Origin: Pollenia angustigena
Taxonomy: Eukaryota; Arthropoda; Insecta; Diptera; Polleniidae
NCBI GenBank assembly: GCA_930367215.1
Contig: OV884056.1
Coordinates: 277,990,067-278,054,066, forward strand
Direction of reading: 5' to 3'
Length of the DNA: 64,000 nt
A program made the translations under genes and the position numbers. Position 1 is the first letter of the stretch; each line of letters starts with the position of its first letter. Below the pieces are notes generated by a model. The model was not told the DNA's origin. It made no database searches and was given only the letters and a program-made list of their open reading frames with translations. Below, one piece after another: positions 41,486 through 54,523 of the stretch.

Positions 41486-42062
41486 CTTTTTTCGAATGTT
41501 TGTGATTGTAAATGCTTGCAGGGAATAAAAGCACTAGCACTGAACAAAAACACTTTTGCTCTGAAGTATTAGCAAATACTATTATAATCATTCATGATGT
41601 GATATACATATGATAGAACATACTTTTATACACACATATATGATAAGTATTATTGGTACAAATGTATGTATGTCTGAACATGCGTGTACTATTCAATGAA
41701 TTGCTTGAATATGTGTGAGCTTTTCCGTACACAAACAGCTAAACAATAGAAATATACGAAGACGGTTCCAAAATTACCAACTAAACAAAGAAAACACAAC
41801 AATTTTTTTATTTTTTTTTTATTTTTTATAACATAGTCTACTTTAAGCTCAATACCCTTTTCCCAGCGATACCCGGTTTATTGTAAGAACTGTCTTACTC
41901 CCTAAAATTGCCATTAATTGCAGACTCCACCTCCTAATCTGTTCGCAAATCTTTAATTTTTTCCATTTTTTTTAATTTTGGAATAAAGAAAACAGTTCCA
42001 CAAAGCTAAATCTAGCAAATTATGTGCGTAATGAAGTAATTCGAACTTTAAATCATTCAGAG

Positions 42063-42166
42063 TTATTACGGTTGTCGTTAACGACAGTGCCATTTATTGT
42101 AATAGATTAAAGTAATACACAACTTATGTGCTTTGTTCGCGTTAACGACAACCACAACCGTAATAA
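42063..42166. mobile_element. Copy-2 counterpart of the foldback at 28982-29085
   Basis: Same inverted repeat, no difference seen. Confidence 0.6.
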
Positions 42167-43366
42167 GGCTGATTGTCTTTTGCCATCGCTATAGTAAATG
42201 TGCTACCAGTTGCATGGTCTTAAGAAAAAACACTTTCTTTTTCGCATACGCGGCTGTTTTTCCTTAATAACATCCCTAAAACGCTGTGATAAATAGTTCA
42301 AACACTCGCCGTAAATTGGTTTTACTTTTTTAAGATTTATGATAATTATCAACTTTTATTAAAAAAAAAAAAAAAAGATACGGACACCTTGACCTGCCTG
42401 CAACTGAAACAGTCTTTGCCTTTTTCATTCTCAATTCTCACATTCCAGTTTACTGATTTGACTGTTTCTTTGTCTCAGGTTCCATGTCACATTTAGGATT
42501 ACGAATCGACATCGCCAAACACCTTATTAAGACATGTTCATGCCGCTGTTTTTGTTTAATTGTATGCAAAGACGGCACCCATGTTGCGCACAGCCTACGC
42601 ACCTTTAGCCGACGATCATCTAATACCAATTTGTGGATTTTTTTTTAAGTTTTGGCAGTAACACCCAATTAGTTTACCACTACGGTGTTCACCTTAGCAG
42701 CTAGTACGGCCTCGTTTAAACTCTGCCTTATTAAGGGGCATCAAAATTAAAAATGAATGTATTAAAGACAGAATGAAAATGCTTCAAATGATTTTTGTAT
42801 TACAGAGTCGTTGTGGGATTTGCTTAAAAGGTTTTCATTGTTGTTAAAAAAAAAATATATTTTACAAACATACAAGTTTATTTTTCTGAAGAGATACTGT
42901 TTAAAAATACACTCAAAAAATATTTGTTAGATAAAACTATTTATCTATAATGATTTTTTATATCTACAATTAACACTGCGGAACAGTCATTTTGCGGCCT
43001 TTAATCTAATTTGAGGTCGCTGATTTCAAAACAAATGTTAATTTGTCTGTATCAGCTCGATTTTTCGAGATATACCGTTATGTCCAAAATTAGTTAAGTC
43101 ACTTTCACTACATATATTAGAATAAGAAAAATGCTCACCATATTCAGCAAAAAAAAAATCTGAAACTCGGCAACAATATTATCTTCAATCCGTGCTTACA
43201 TTGTTTTTAAATTTGCTTAGTAGTTTCAGAGATATCGTTGAAGTTTTGAAAAAAATAACAACAAAAAAATTTGTGTTCTTTTAAAATTAATAAAAAATAA
43301 AAATGCGACAAAAATCACAGTTTTGGTTTAAAAACATTCCGTTAAATATATTTAGAATGAAATGAG

Positions 43367-43551
43367 CAGGGGCCTTATTCTGGCAGTAATCGAGTTCTCT
43401 CTCGATTCGAAAGCAATTTAATACCTTATTCTTTCAGTCAATATTTAACGAATCGAAATTATTGTTTCAATGTTGTAAAGCATTTATTTGAGTTTTAAAA
43501 TGCTGAAAAAGTACAAAGTACTCGATCACGACTGCCAAGATTGGGCCCCTG
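43367..43551. mobile_element. Copy-2 counterpart of the CAGGGGCC MITE
   Basis: Same sequence as 30286-30470. Confidence 0.6.
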
Positions 43552-43720
43552 TATTTCGTTGCAATCGCTGCACACCTTTTGATTGTGTTTACAATTTACT
43601 GTATTCATAATTCAATTCAACTAGAATTTTGTTCGAAAAATTGTTTTTTTTTAATTTTTTTTAAATAGCCATTACATGATTAAATTAACAATAGTATAAT
43701 TATTAATGTTAAACACATTA

Positions 43721-44178
43721 TTAAACCACATATCGTTCACATCCATATCTTCCAATTCGGGCCATAAAAAGTTCGTTATCATCTCACAATAACGAACACC
43801 ATTCACATTAACAGCATGACCGGCCTCATTTTTGAAAAATACGGCCCGACGATGCCGCCAGCCCATAAACCGCACCCAAAGTCACTCTTTGTGGGTGCAT
43901 TTGTTTTTCGACAATCACTCTTGGATCATCATTCGCCCAAATGCGGCAATTGTGCTTATTGACGAATCCACTGAGGTGAAAATGTGCCTTATCACTGAAG
44001 ATGATTTTCTTCGAAAATTGATTATCCACTGCTGCCATTTCTTGCCACTATTCTGACCATTGACTATTGTGTATCTTTCCATGGTTCAAATTGAGTTAGT
44101 CTGAAATTGAGAAATGTCAAATGAAATGCAGAAAGAAACTTGACGTTAAGGTGTGGTTCACATTTAACATCGGCCCTC
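43721..44178 (-). mobile_element. Copy-2 counterpart of the mariner family 2 fragment
   Basis: Encodes the same partial transposase as 30640-31097, with the same frame break. Confidence 0.75.
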
Positions 44179-44220
44179 AAAATATTTTTATATTGCACAG
44201 GTTTACAGATGAACATTGTT

Positions 44221-44504
44221 TGTTTTTTTTTTTTTTTTTTTGTTTTTTAGTTGAACTGTTAATTTTTAATTTTTTTTGATATTCTTTAATTAGGCTTGAG
44301 TTCATCAAATTTAATTTTCATTAAATTATTTTCACTGAGGGAAGGAATCTTACAACTTGGAATTTTTATTAAAATTTATTGATAATTTTTCTTGGCTGAG
44401 CTGGGATTTGAACCCGGGTTGATCTTTACATGTTTCAAGAAACACCACTTTCTATCGTCAGAAGATCTTTGTAATCTACCCACTGCACCACTGCGGTGCC
44501 CGTT
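44221..44504 (-). mobile_element. Copy-2 counterpart of SINE family B
   Basis: Same element as 31140-31423, but with small differences in and beside the tail (GTTTTTTAG for GATTTTTAG; CACTGAGGG for CACTGAGTG; AATCTTAC for AATTTTAC). Confidence 0.75.
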
Positions 44505-44745
44505 TGTTTGTTTTAGTTATTTTGAAAGCTGGACGGGAATCTCGACCCCGTTTTTTTCTTTAGCTAGATATAAAGGAGAACATCTTTTAAAAGAAAAAAA
44601 CCGCTTTTAAGAAAGTATTTCAATGTCCAATTTCCATACGGTTCAATATAAAAAATATTTTGTGCAAGAAATCTTTTAATAAATTGGCGGCCACACGATG
44701 AAGTTTTGCCTTTGAATTCCTTCAAATTTTCAAGACTCTTACACT

Positions 44746-45960
44746 TTTTATACCCTCCACCACAATTAGTTGTGAAGAGGGTATATTCAGTTTGTCATTC
44801 CGTGTGAAACTTTTTTACTATTCATCTCAGACCCTATAAAGTATATATATTCTGGGTCCTTGAGTAATTTTAAGTCGATTTAGCCATGTCCGTCTGTCTG
44901 TCCGTCTGTCCGTCTGTCCGTCTGTTGAAAACACGCTCACTTTCGAAAAACTCAAAAGAAATCAACAAACTTGGTGTCAAATTGCTTGTAGTTATCCTAA
45001 GCAGTTTGGGATTGAAATTCAGCAAAATCGGTTCAATAGGATCTGAGCTATGAATCAAAATGTGGAACCACCACCTAAAAAAAATTGATAATTTTGTTAC
45101 AAAAACTAACATAAATGGTGGAAATCACGCTGTGAAATTTCGTGAAGATCCGTCAATAATTTACCCTAGGCCCCATATAAGCCCTACTCCCGGAAAACAG
45201 TATATTAAGCCTAAAACCCTAACTAACAATGCTATCATTACAAATTTTGGCAAGTCACAGTTACATAGGACTAGAAATTAAACTGTTAAGTTTCGTGAAG
45301 ATCGGTCCATAATTTACCATAGGCCCCATATAAAACCTACTTCCGGAAAACAACTTAGTACGCCTAAAAACGTAAAAAATAATGCTATCATAACAAAATT
45401 TGGTACATCAAAGTTTTATTGGACAAGAAATAAAATTGTGTTATTTCGTGAAGATCGGTTAATAACTTACCCTGGGCCCCATATAAACCTTACTCCCGGA
45501 AAACAGTTTAGTACGCCTAAATCCGTAAAAAATAATGCAATCATAACAAAATTTGGTACATCAAAGTTTTATAGGACAAGAAATAAAACTGTGTAATTTC
45601 GTGAAGAGCGGTCCATAATTTACCCTGGACCCCATATAAACCCTACTCCCGGAAAACAGTTTAGTACGCCTAAATCCGTAAAAAATAATGCTATCATAAC
45701 AAAATTTGGTACATCAAAGTTTTATAGAACTGGGAAAAAGACTGTGAAATTTCGTGAAGATCGGTCCATAATTTACCCTAGGCCTCATATAAACCCTACT
45801 ACCGGAAAACAGTTTAGTCGCCTAAATCCATAATTAATAACAAATCGTCACAGTTTAAGATAATAATAACATCATACAGATATTACTCTTTAAACATTCG
45901 AACTGTCGGTGGAGGGTATCAAAGATTCGGCACAGCCGAATATAGCACTCTAACTTGTTT
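44746..45960 (+). mobile_element. Copy-2 counterpart of the Helentron-associated element
   Basis: Same as 31665-32879, including the GTCY run and the 153-bp minisatellite (45132-45841) with the same unit number. Confidence 0.75.
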
Positions 45961-45974
45961 GGCTTACAAATTAA

Positions 45975-46412
45975 CCCTGCAGGAATCCTGGGTGCAAGTG
46001 TCTCCAAGTCACCAGTTTTGTCGACTATATTACGAAGTTCTACACTACATACCATTTGCCACTATATTTGGCTTCAATACGGAAAAAACTTTATCAATGA
46101 CAACTGAGAAGTACAATTCCTATAAAAGTTGAAGAAATAATAAAAAAAGATTGTAATGATTTCGTATTCTTACAAAAAGTGTAGACTACTTTTACTAAAA
46201 TATACTAGCGATACTCTGGATCCAATGTCTACATATTTTCCCATAGGAACTACCTAGTCAGTAGTACCAACGTCAGTAGTAGATTTCCAATGACACGCAC
46301 ATGTTAAATGTCTATTGTAAATAACATTGCCTGGGGTATAATAAGTCAATAGTACTGGTGACTGTGTCAATAGTGAATCAGAACAGATTCACTAGTGACA
46401 TTTCCTGCAGGG
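45975..46412. mobile_element. Copy-2 counterpart of the CCCTGCAGGAA MITE
   Basis: Same as 32894-33331. Confidence 0.6.
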
Positions 46413-46844
46413 TAAGTGTTGTGTTTCCTTTCAAAATATGGTTCTTAAAAAGTAAATGTACTTAATTTAAAAAAGGTTGAGTTTTGAACTCATTAATGCG
46501 AATTTTTTACTGTAGCACTTTCAAAAATTTTAATTTTTAAATATCAAGTTGGCAATACCATTACTGACATTACAACAAAGCACGTCTTATTGCATTTGTT
46601 TCACCTATTCTGATTTGTATGTTGTATATTATGCAAAATATGCACAACCAATTTATGAAAAAACAAATATCTCGAGCCGGGGAAGAAAAATATATGTGAA
46701 ATATATTAAATATTATGTGAATATTTGTTATTTTCTGTGTGTTGTTATTTGTAAATAAGTGTAATGATTCAATTGATATAAAAAAATTATGACAAAATAT
46801 TATGCCCTGCGCATATAGTGGCTTTGAGTGCAACGTCACCTTAA

Positions 46845-47777
46845 AGGGGCACTGCGTCCGTAGTACAATTGTACTACGATGATCGAGCAAATATTTTTTC
46901 ATATATTGACTTACAATTTTAAAAATATTGGATGAACCGGCTCCCCTTCACTATAATATTTTCAATGACTTTGACATTGACGCAATTCCACCATTATATG
47001 AAGCCGGTACTGAGCAAGATACCGCTGAAAGCGCTGATGGCATAAGGCAAATCTTAATCATTTCGGTTCAATTTTATTATTTACAGAATGTGAAGAAATT
47101 GCTGCGACACTTATCATCTATCGGAATATGTACTTCAGGCGCGTTATGAGAAGGGCGAAGAGAAAAATGTCCTTTTCACACAATCCCGGTAATAAAAAAA
47201 AGAAGAAATGGGATCTGTAAATCACAGATTTACATAAAATGAAAGCATATTGCTATGGAATGTTGTCACAATTGCAACATTTGATGACAATGAAATAGGA
47301 TCATGCCAACGATTCGTTAAAGGAAAGGATGCTGTAAGTATTTTCGAACCAAAAGTGTTTCATTGATATAATATGGACATGAAGGTGTTGATAGAACGGA
47401 AGAATTAGTTGTAGTCTAACGCTCGGGAATCAGACAAAAGGAGTGGTGGTGACCAATCTTTGCATATCTCCTTGATGCCTCATTCGTTGATGCTTGACTG
47501 CGGATGAATAAGTTACATCCCAATGATCCGACAAGTGCGTCTCTTCTTATTTTTTGCTGAAATCATGCTACATTCTGCCTTGAAACGTATGGTACCCCAT
47601 ATATAAGAGGATCGCGGCACTATCAAAGTGACGGCAGAAACTTATTGAATATTCAAAAACTGATAAACGATGTCGACATTGCGAAAGAACAAATTTCATT
47701 TGCAATAAATCTGAAAACGGGCTTCCGAATGATTTAAAATTTATGATACGCCAAGTGTACCTCTTGCGCAGTGTCCC
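46845..47777 (+). mobile_element. Copy-2 counterpart of the piggyBac-like relic
   Basis: Same as 33764-34696, with the same stops and deletion in the transposase remnant. Confidence 0.7.
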
Positions 47778-48077
47778 TTATAAGGAACGGTCCATTACTC
47801 CAAAACTATAAGTTTTTTTTTAATAAAATGTTTTGAACCGAATTAATCAGATCATTTTTATTAATTATTGGTGAAAATAATTGGGGGAAGTTGCCAGGGA
47901 ATTTCGTCCCCTAATGGGTTAAAAATGCTTGTGATTTAAAAAAAAAACTTTTATAAAAGTTAAAATTTTAAATTGTTTCTTCGTTGGGGGCATTTTTAAA
48001 ATGAAATTGACTATCAATTAGTATGCAACCTGTACGTTTGCTGTCAATACAAACGAATTTTGGCAAGCAGTTTGTGT

Positions 48078-48377
48078 AAGTCTGTGTTCAAACGGCTCAT
48101 GTCTTATTGACATGATTGCTACTTTATAGGCGAGTGGGACGAGGGGAAAAGAAACGAGTACACAGATGCATGTACTGTCTTTACGTTTTGCTTTTTCATT
48201 CGTTGTTTAATTATGTTTTTGTTTTCAATATCAAAAAAGCACACATGCATACGCACGACTATACAAAATAAAAAACATGTCGCCAACATGACATGAATCA
48301 TTTGAACGCGAATTCATGTTCAAAGAAGAAAAAGGAAGAATCTTTTCAAGAAGACATGAGCCATATAAACTCAGACT
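48078..48377. mobile_element. Copy-2 counterpart of the AGTCTGTGTT MITE
   Basis: Same as 34997-35296. Confidence 0.6.
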
Positions 48378-48631
48378 TAGCAACTGGAAAATGATTTATT
48401 GTACACGTAGGTGTAGCATGATGGGAAGAAAAACTGATAAAAGATATATTTTTCCATGTTCCAAAAATAAAAATATTTTTTTACATTGAAAAAACTTTAT
48501 TTACTTTCGCAAAATATCCAACCAAGTCCGTTTATATTGACTTTGGTTTTCTTATAGTAAAGTATAAACTTAAAAAAAAATAGAAACTGGGAATTATTTC
48601 CTTCCGAAGGTAACTTTATATTATATTCAAC

Positions 48632-48723
48632 ATTTTTAATTTTTCGAATTTATTCTATGAGCTAAATTTATAAAATACATAACTGAAATTTAGCTCATAG
48701 AATAAATTCGAAAAATTAAAAAT
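48632..48723. repeat. Copy-2 counterpart of the perfect 38-bp-arm hairpin
   Basis: Identical to 35551-35642; both arms remain perfect. Confidence 0.95.
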
Positions 48724-50677
48724 CTTAAAAAAAAAAATAATTGCTTAAAAGAAAAAACGGTAATTAGAAACATTTTCATGGCATTTTTTTTTTTATTTCT
48801 TATATCCGTTACTTACTGTTAATAGAATTATTTTTTTGGGTGTATTTTGAGGTCTTTGATTTTTCTTATTTTTTATGATTTACTGTGAAAGTTGTTGCTT
48901 TTGCTCTTGTATTATCGTTATTGTTTTGTTTATTTTTATTATCTAAAAAATATTTATTTTAAAAGGTAAAAAATTGTTTAATTTATTGTAACAGTTTTTA
49001 TTTTCTTTTTACAAAAAGAAAATATTTTGATTTTCTTAAGTTACTTTTAGTGTGCTTCTTTATGCCTTCAATCCTATTCTAATACCTTCTCCACTTGTGG
49101 CTTTTAATGCAAATAGAGATTTGTGGTTCCATCATCTACACCTTTGTTGGGTTAACAAAGCAAAAGTTTTAAAATAAGAAAGAATAATAAAAGTATTCTA
49201 AATATCATTTTGAAGGGAAATCATTGTGTGCTCAAAGATTTCCTTTTGATTTTAATACAAAAGCCAAGACAAAATCTGTTTGAAAAGAATAAATAAAATT
49301 GAGAAAAAGGATGTTATTTAAGGAGTTTTCCTTTTTCTTGTTATATTTACAGGGAAAAAGAAAAAAAATTTTTTTTGAAGTTTTATTTTAAACAAACTTC
49401 TGGAGAGTTTTCTTAAATTTTTGCTTGCTGTGTTAAATTTGATAGCTGGCGTAAAGATTTTTTTTTCAATTATCGTTTGTTGATTGTATAAACCCTAAAT
49501 AAACTGTTGACCTATTTGAATTAACTATTTGGTAACTTTTGTATAAAAATATTATTAAAAAGATTTAATTAAAAATTTCAACAGTTATTTAAAGAAAGTT
49601 GATTTAGTAGAGTTTGGGTATCTTAATTCGCTTTGTAGCACATCAAAATAATTACGGGAGAAATGTATACTGTAAGTCCTTAAACAATTCTAAAAAGACT
49701 AAGCGGTGTACATGCCTCCATCTGTCTGTAGAAAGCATGATTAAGCTCGCAAATTTGGTAAAATTATTTTAAGATAATAGTTTCATTTAGTATTTAAAAA
49801 AGTCAAAATTAGTCCAATTTTTACCACGCCGGCAGACAAATGCTTTCCCGGGAGAAGAAACGACAGCGGGCACAGAGGATAAGCTTAATCAGCAAAATTT
49901 ACCCTGAATACCCTTAATTTAAGAAATATTTTTATGTATGCAAAATTTGCTAAACGTGTCTATTGTTTTATCAAATTCTGGCTAATATTGCTTTATAAAG
50001 ATAATTAGAATAAAGAAGTGTTGGGTATTAAACGTGGGCCAAAGTAATGCGTTCTTTTACATTGCCATATTCAAATGCAACACTAAGGCGTATGGGCAGG
50101 TTTGTTAATTGTGACAATTTTTGTGGAGAAAATACAGTAAAATGACGATTGACAATTTTTTTTTTACTAAAAGTAAAAGTGTTATGACGATTTTCAAGAT
50201 GTATAAATCTATTTTTCGAAATACAAAAATTATTGGAAATTAAACAAAAAAAAAAAAAAAAAAAAAAAAATTCTTCCCCCCCTCACAAACCACGTGGCTA
50301 ACATTAAAAGCATTAGTAATTCGAGTTTTACAATTATATGAAAGCCGTCGCTTTTTAAAAATTGGTTAAATCTGCTTTTTTCACAGAATCCATAATCACC
50401 AGCGTTGTCAACTGGGTGCGTTTCGCACCATTTTGGGTGCGTTTTCAAATTTTGTGTGTGAAAAAATCCTTTTTTGGTGCGTGGTAAGCTTTTTTTAAAT
50501 TTCGGTGCGTTTTTTTATTTTTGGTGACACCAGAGCAAATTCAACACAATTGTTTGTTTCAGTATGAGAAAAAAATCCATTTCATTCAACACTGCAAAAT
50601 TTTTATAAACAATTTTACAAACCACAATAAGAACAACAAGTAATGATGTTTAAGACGTACCAAATCATATCGAGTCC
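48724..50677. other. Copy-2 AT-rich sequence without recognisable gene
   Basis: Corresponds to 35643-37596. One base difference noticed (TTTGGGTAT for TTTGGATAT near 49617). Confidence 0.45.
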
Positions 50678-50926
50678 TAACCGCGAAAATAACGTAAGCG
50701 ACATTATTTTCAATTTTCGTTTTTTTTAATAAATGACTTTAATGGCAACACTTGCATCATCTTCTTAAATGTCATGGTCAGTCACATAAGGTACCGTTAC
50801 GATTTTATAGCAAGAGCAATTTTATCGTAAGCGACAAATTTCATTTCATATTTCATAAAAATAAAATAAAAAAAAACCCTCCCCTCTAAAATTTGATTTT
50901 TGGCGCTTACGTTATTTTCGCGGTTA
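50678..50926. mobile_element. Copy-2 counterpart of the 23-bp-TIR MITE
   Basis: Same as 37597-37845. Confidence 0.8.
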
Positions 50927-50977
50927 GAGCTCCGCATGTCTTAAGTAAGACGGTCTTGTTGTTGTAGATAACTTGTA

Positions 50978-52254
50978 CACGCAGAGAAAAAATATGGTTG
51001 GGCATGGTTACGGCAACAACACTATGTTAAATGTAACAATATATTGTTGCCGTACACAAATAATTGTTATTTTTATTTAATATCAACAATATTATAGTTA
51101 CTGTAAACATATCAATGTTTATCGCAATTATGAATTTGAGTATTGTTGACCGAAAAATAATTATTTTTCTAACAACTTAATTATGATAACTTTCTAAACA
51201 TATTATATTTCTCACAACCATATCATGATATTTAATAGCCATAACATGATAACTTTCTATACATTTATCATATTTTGTTAAAGATGCAATCAAACTATTT
51301 TAACTCTAATAATATTATGTTAGCGCCATTTGTAAAATAATTTTGAAGCAGTTGTGTCGTTTTTTTTATTTGTGAGCGGTTAAACAATAAAAAGATAAAA
51401 TTCCATAAAAAAAATAAGTTTAAAGATATTAAAAAATTAAAATATTAGCGGAGTTCATTCAAGTATTAGTGATGTAATAGTGCAAATACAAAATATCATA
51501 GTTTTTTTTTGTAAAATCCAACAACAAAACACACAGAGATTTCGTTATATTTTATAAAAGTGCTACGATATTTCTGTGGTTTTCATGGGCAACCGCGTAT
51601 GTCTTAAAACAAATTTTTCAGGAAAGCCGAAAAACCATTCTAGATCAAACTATGGGCTAGGTATTGCACTTTTTAAACTTTGTCATTACGTTAAAAAATC
51701 GGTTTTGATCCATCTTTTTCAAAAAAATGTAAAGAGCGTTCAAAATTAGGCAATATGGCATCAACATCATAAAATCGAAAAAATAGACACACGCGGTTGC
51801 CCATGAAAACCACAGATTTTGCATTTGCTCTTTTGCAAGCCTTATATTGAACTCCGCTATTTGATTAACATTAAGAAAAATTGTAAAAAGCCACAAAACA
51901 AAAAATCGATGCAAAAATATTTTAATTTATTTTGTATTTTTATGACAGCTATGAAAGGTGCTGTATCATAATATGATTGCTTCTAAATTTATTATGATTA
52001 ACATGATGATAATATGATTACTTCTTTGCTTATTATGATTAACATGACAATAATATGATTAATTTCTTAGCATATTATGATTAACATGACAATAATTTGA
52101 TTACTTCTTAACTTAGTATGATTAACAGAATAATAATATGATTAAGGGAAAAATATTATGATGTAATAGTACGAGTATATTTATTCATAATATGATTCAA
52201 TAATAATCTTAATATATATATATGTTTACCACAACCATGTTTTTTCTTTGCGTG
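50978..52254. mobile_element. Copy-2 counterpart of the CACGCAG MITE with nested foldback
   Basis: Same as 37897-39173, including the nested element at 51446-51859 and the 41-bp repeats. Confidence 0.8.
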
Positions 52255-52562
52255 TATTATGTAAAGTAACATTTCATTATATGAACTTTGCTGTATTATA
52301 AATATTGAATCCATACTATTAATTTTTTTTTTTTTTTTTTTTTTTATTGTTTATTTTATTTTGCAATCTATCAACATATGATATTAAGCAAATTTGTTAA
52401 AAGATATTATTAAATGATAATAAAAAAAAATTTATTATCTACACCATTTTTCATTGAAAATATAAAAATTCAAATAAAAATTTTTAATTTCAACTGATAT
52501 TTTCTCAATTTCAATTGGAATTTGCTCAATTTTAAATTAAAATTCTCACTTTTGTAGTACAA

Positions 52563-52834
52563 CCCAGTAAAAACTTCGCCTACAAAATAATGTGTTGAGT
52601 AATCAGAAAAACATAAGAGCACTACTTACAATTCTACTGAAAGAACCAATGAATTTTACAAGGGATGTCCTAAAATAAACGCAATAAAAAGTAAGTCATT
52701 ATTTTTTTTACCTGCATACACCCAGAAAAAAGGAGTTATGGAAGTTGTTATAGATGTAGTTATAGAAGAAAGCTACAAAATAATGAGTTAAAGAAGCTAT
52801 TCATTTTGTAAAATTAGGCGAAGTTTTTACTGGG
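52563..52834. mobile_element. Copy-2 counterpart of the 20-bp-TIR MITE
   Basis: Same as 39484-39755. Confidence 0.8.
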
Positions 52835-52892
52835 AAATGAATACAAACAAATTTCTTTATGTGCTGTTTTTACAACACAACTTTTTTTAATT

Positions 52893-53169
52893 TTTTTTTT
52901 AATATAGTAGTTCCTCAAAAGTAAAAAACAAGATTTAAAAGATTTCAATTATAAAATTGAGGGTTATATTTTATTCGATTTATATATATTCATACTACAA
53001 AATTAGCGTGGCTTTACAATGACTGTCAGGAAAAAGAAGGGGGGAAAATAGGCGGAAGTCAAGCCCTTTTTTTTTTTAATATTGAATTGACATTTATATT
53101 TTGATGTCAACATTTCAAATTGATAAATGTTGCCATATTATATTCATTAAGAAAGCGTTAAATTCAACA
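52893..53169 (-). repeat. 3' LTR of the copia-clade element
   Basis: It matches the 5' LTR over TTCCTCAAAAGTAAAAAACA ... AAATTCAACA, with substitutions and an extra GAGGGTTATATTTT segment. The outer (left) edge is blurred by T runs, so the start is approximate. Copy 1 has the same LTR at 39823-40092. Confidence 0.8.
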
Positions 53170-53194
53170 CTCCTTCTCACTTTCTTAAAGAATG

Positions 53195-54523
53195 CTAATC
53201 TTCAAAACCAAAATATTTTATTAAGTTATTAAATTTATCTTTTGATAGGGCTTTCGTTAAAACATCAGCAAGTTGTTTAGAAGTCTCTAAATATTGTACA
53301 TCAATATCACCTTCCCGTTAAACATCGCAAGTATTGAAATATTGGATAACAATATGCTTTGTTCTCTTTGCTGATTCAGGACTCTTAACAAGAGTAATTG
53401 CTCTTTGATTGTCACACATTACTGGCGTAGCAGTTGTTTGCTTTATGTTTATATCTGCTGTTAATTTTCTTAAATATTTTACGGCTTTTGTTGCTGCAAA
53501 TTAAGCTACAAATTCAGCTTCAGTGGTGGATGTCGCTGTTACTGTTTGTTTTCGAGAGCTCCAGAAAACTGGACCGCCATTTATGAAACCAATCCAACCT
53601 GTGGTGCTGCGTCTTGTTGTAACATCACCAGCCCAGTCAGAGTCACAATACATAACAAGTTGTTTTGAACCAGAGCCTATGTCAAAAGAAATGCCACGGT
53701 TATCAGAATTTTCAACAAACCTACTTAAAACTCCAACAATAAAAGCAATATCAGGTCGAGTACATACCATTAAATACATCAATGATCCAATAGCTTCACG
53801 ATAAGGGACAGTTCTTTCTGTTGTTTCATTATGTTGCGAAAATTGCATACCTGGTTCAGCTGGCGTTGTGACTGTCGAACAATTAACATGATTAAAACGC
53901 TGTAGAATTTTCTGTGTATAAACATGTTGAAAAATTTTTAACTTCTTTTTCTGTTGATCAATACTGATCTGCAAACCGACGAAAAATTCAGCATCTCTGT
54001 GTGTTATTTCAAATTCTTTATGTAAAGATTTTAGTAAATGCTATATTAAATCATCATCATTTCCACATATCAAGCCATCACCTACATATAAAGTTAGGTA
54101 AATTGTTGTTGTATCAGTGACGTAAATAAAAACACATAAATCAGCTGATGATTGCTTAAAACCAAAATTTGTGAGAAAACTAACAATTCTTTTGTTCCAC
54201 TGGTGAGAGGCTTGTTTTAATACATACAAACTTTTTTGCAAATGACAAACTCTATCGTCTGTTTCAAACCCATACGGTTGCTCCATAAAAATATTCTCTT
54301 CAATATTTCCATGCAAAAATGCGGTCTTGACATCAAATTGTATAACATGCATATTTTGCGCTGCTGCTATTGATAAAATTGTTCTTACCAATTCGTACCG
54401 TACAACAGGAGAATAAATCTCATTGTAGTCGATGCCTTTCTTTTGAAAACATCCACGAACTACCAATCTGGCCTTATATTTTTCAATTTCACCATTTGCT
54501 TTGTACTGACGTTCAAAAATCCA
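53195..54523 (-). pseudogene. Copia reverse transcriptase and RNase H, disabled
   Basis: Reverse transcriptase reads from RQYKANGEIEKYKARLVV through FDVKTAFLHG to LTLYVGDGLICGN. The second-position Asp of the catalytic YVDD is Gly. A TAG at 54041-54043 splits reverse transcriptase from the RNase H frame. RNase H keeps YCDSDWAGD and CDNQRAI, but a stop follows TEAEFVA, another precedes REGDIDV, and a 54-bp in-frame deletion (near 53707) removes NAHWQGVKRIFKYLKG and neighbours that copy 1 keeps. The polyprotein ends KYFGFED with TAG at 53195, close to the polypurine tract. It is not functional. Confidence 0.85.

Larger units (their letters stand above)
41461..54483 (+). repeat. 13-kb direct tandem duplication, copy 2
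   Basis: It follows copy 1 with no spacer. The offset is 13,081 bp over most of its length and changes by one base at homopolymers. The copy is 13,023 bp because of a 54-bp deletion near 53707 and small runs. Unlike copy 1, it continues at its right edge into the rest of the copia element. Confidence 0.95.
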
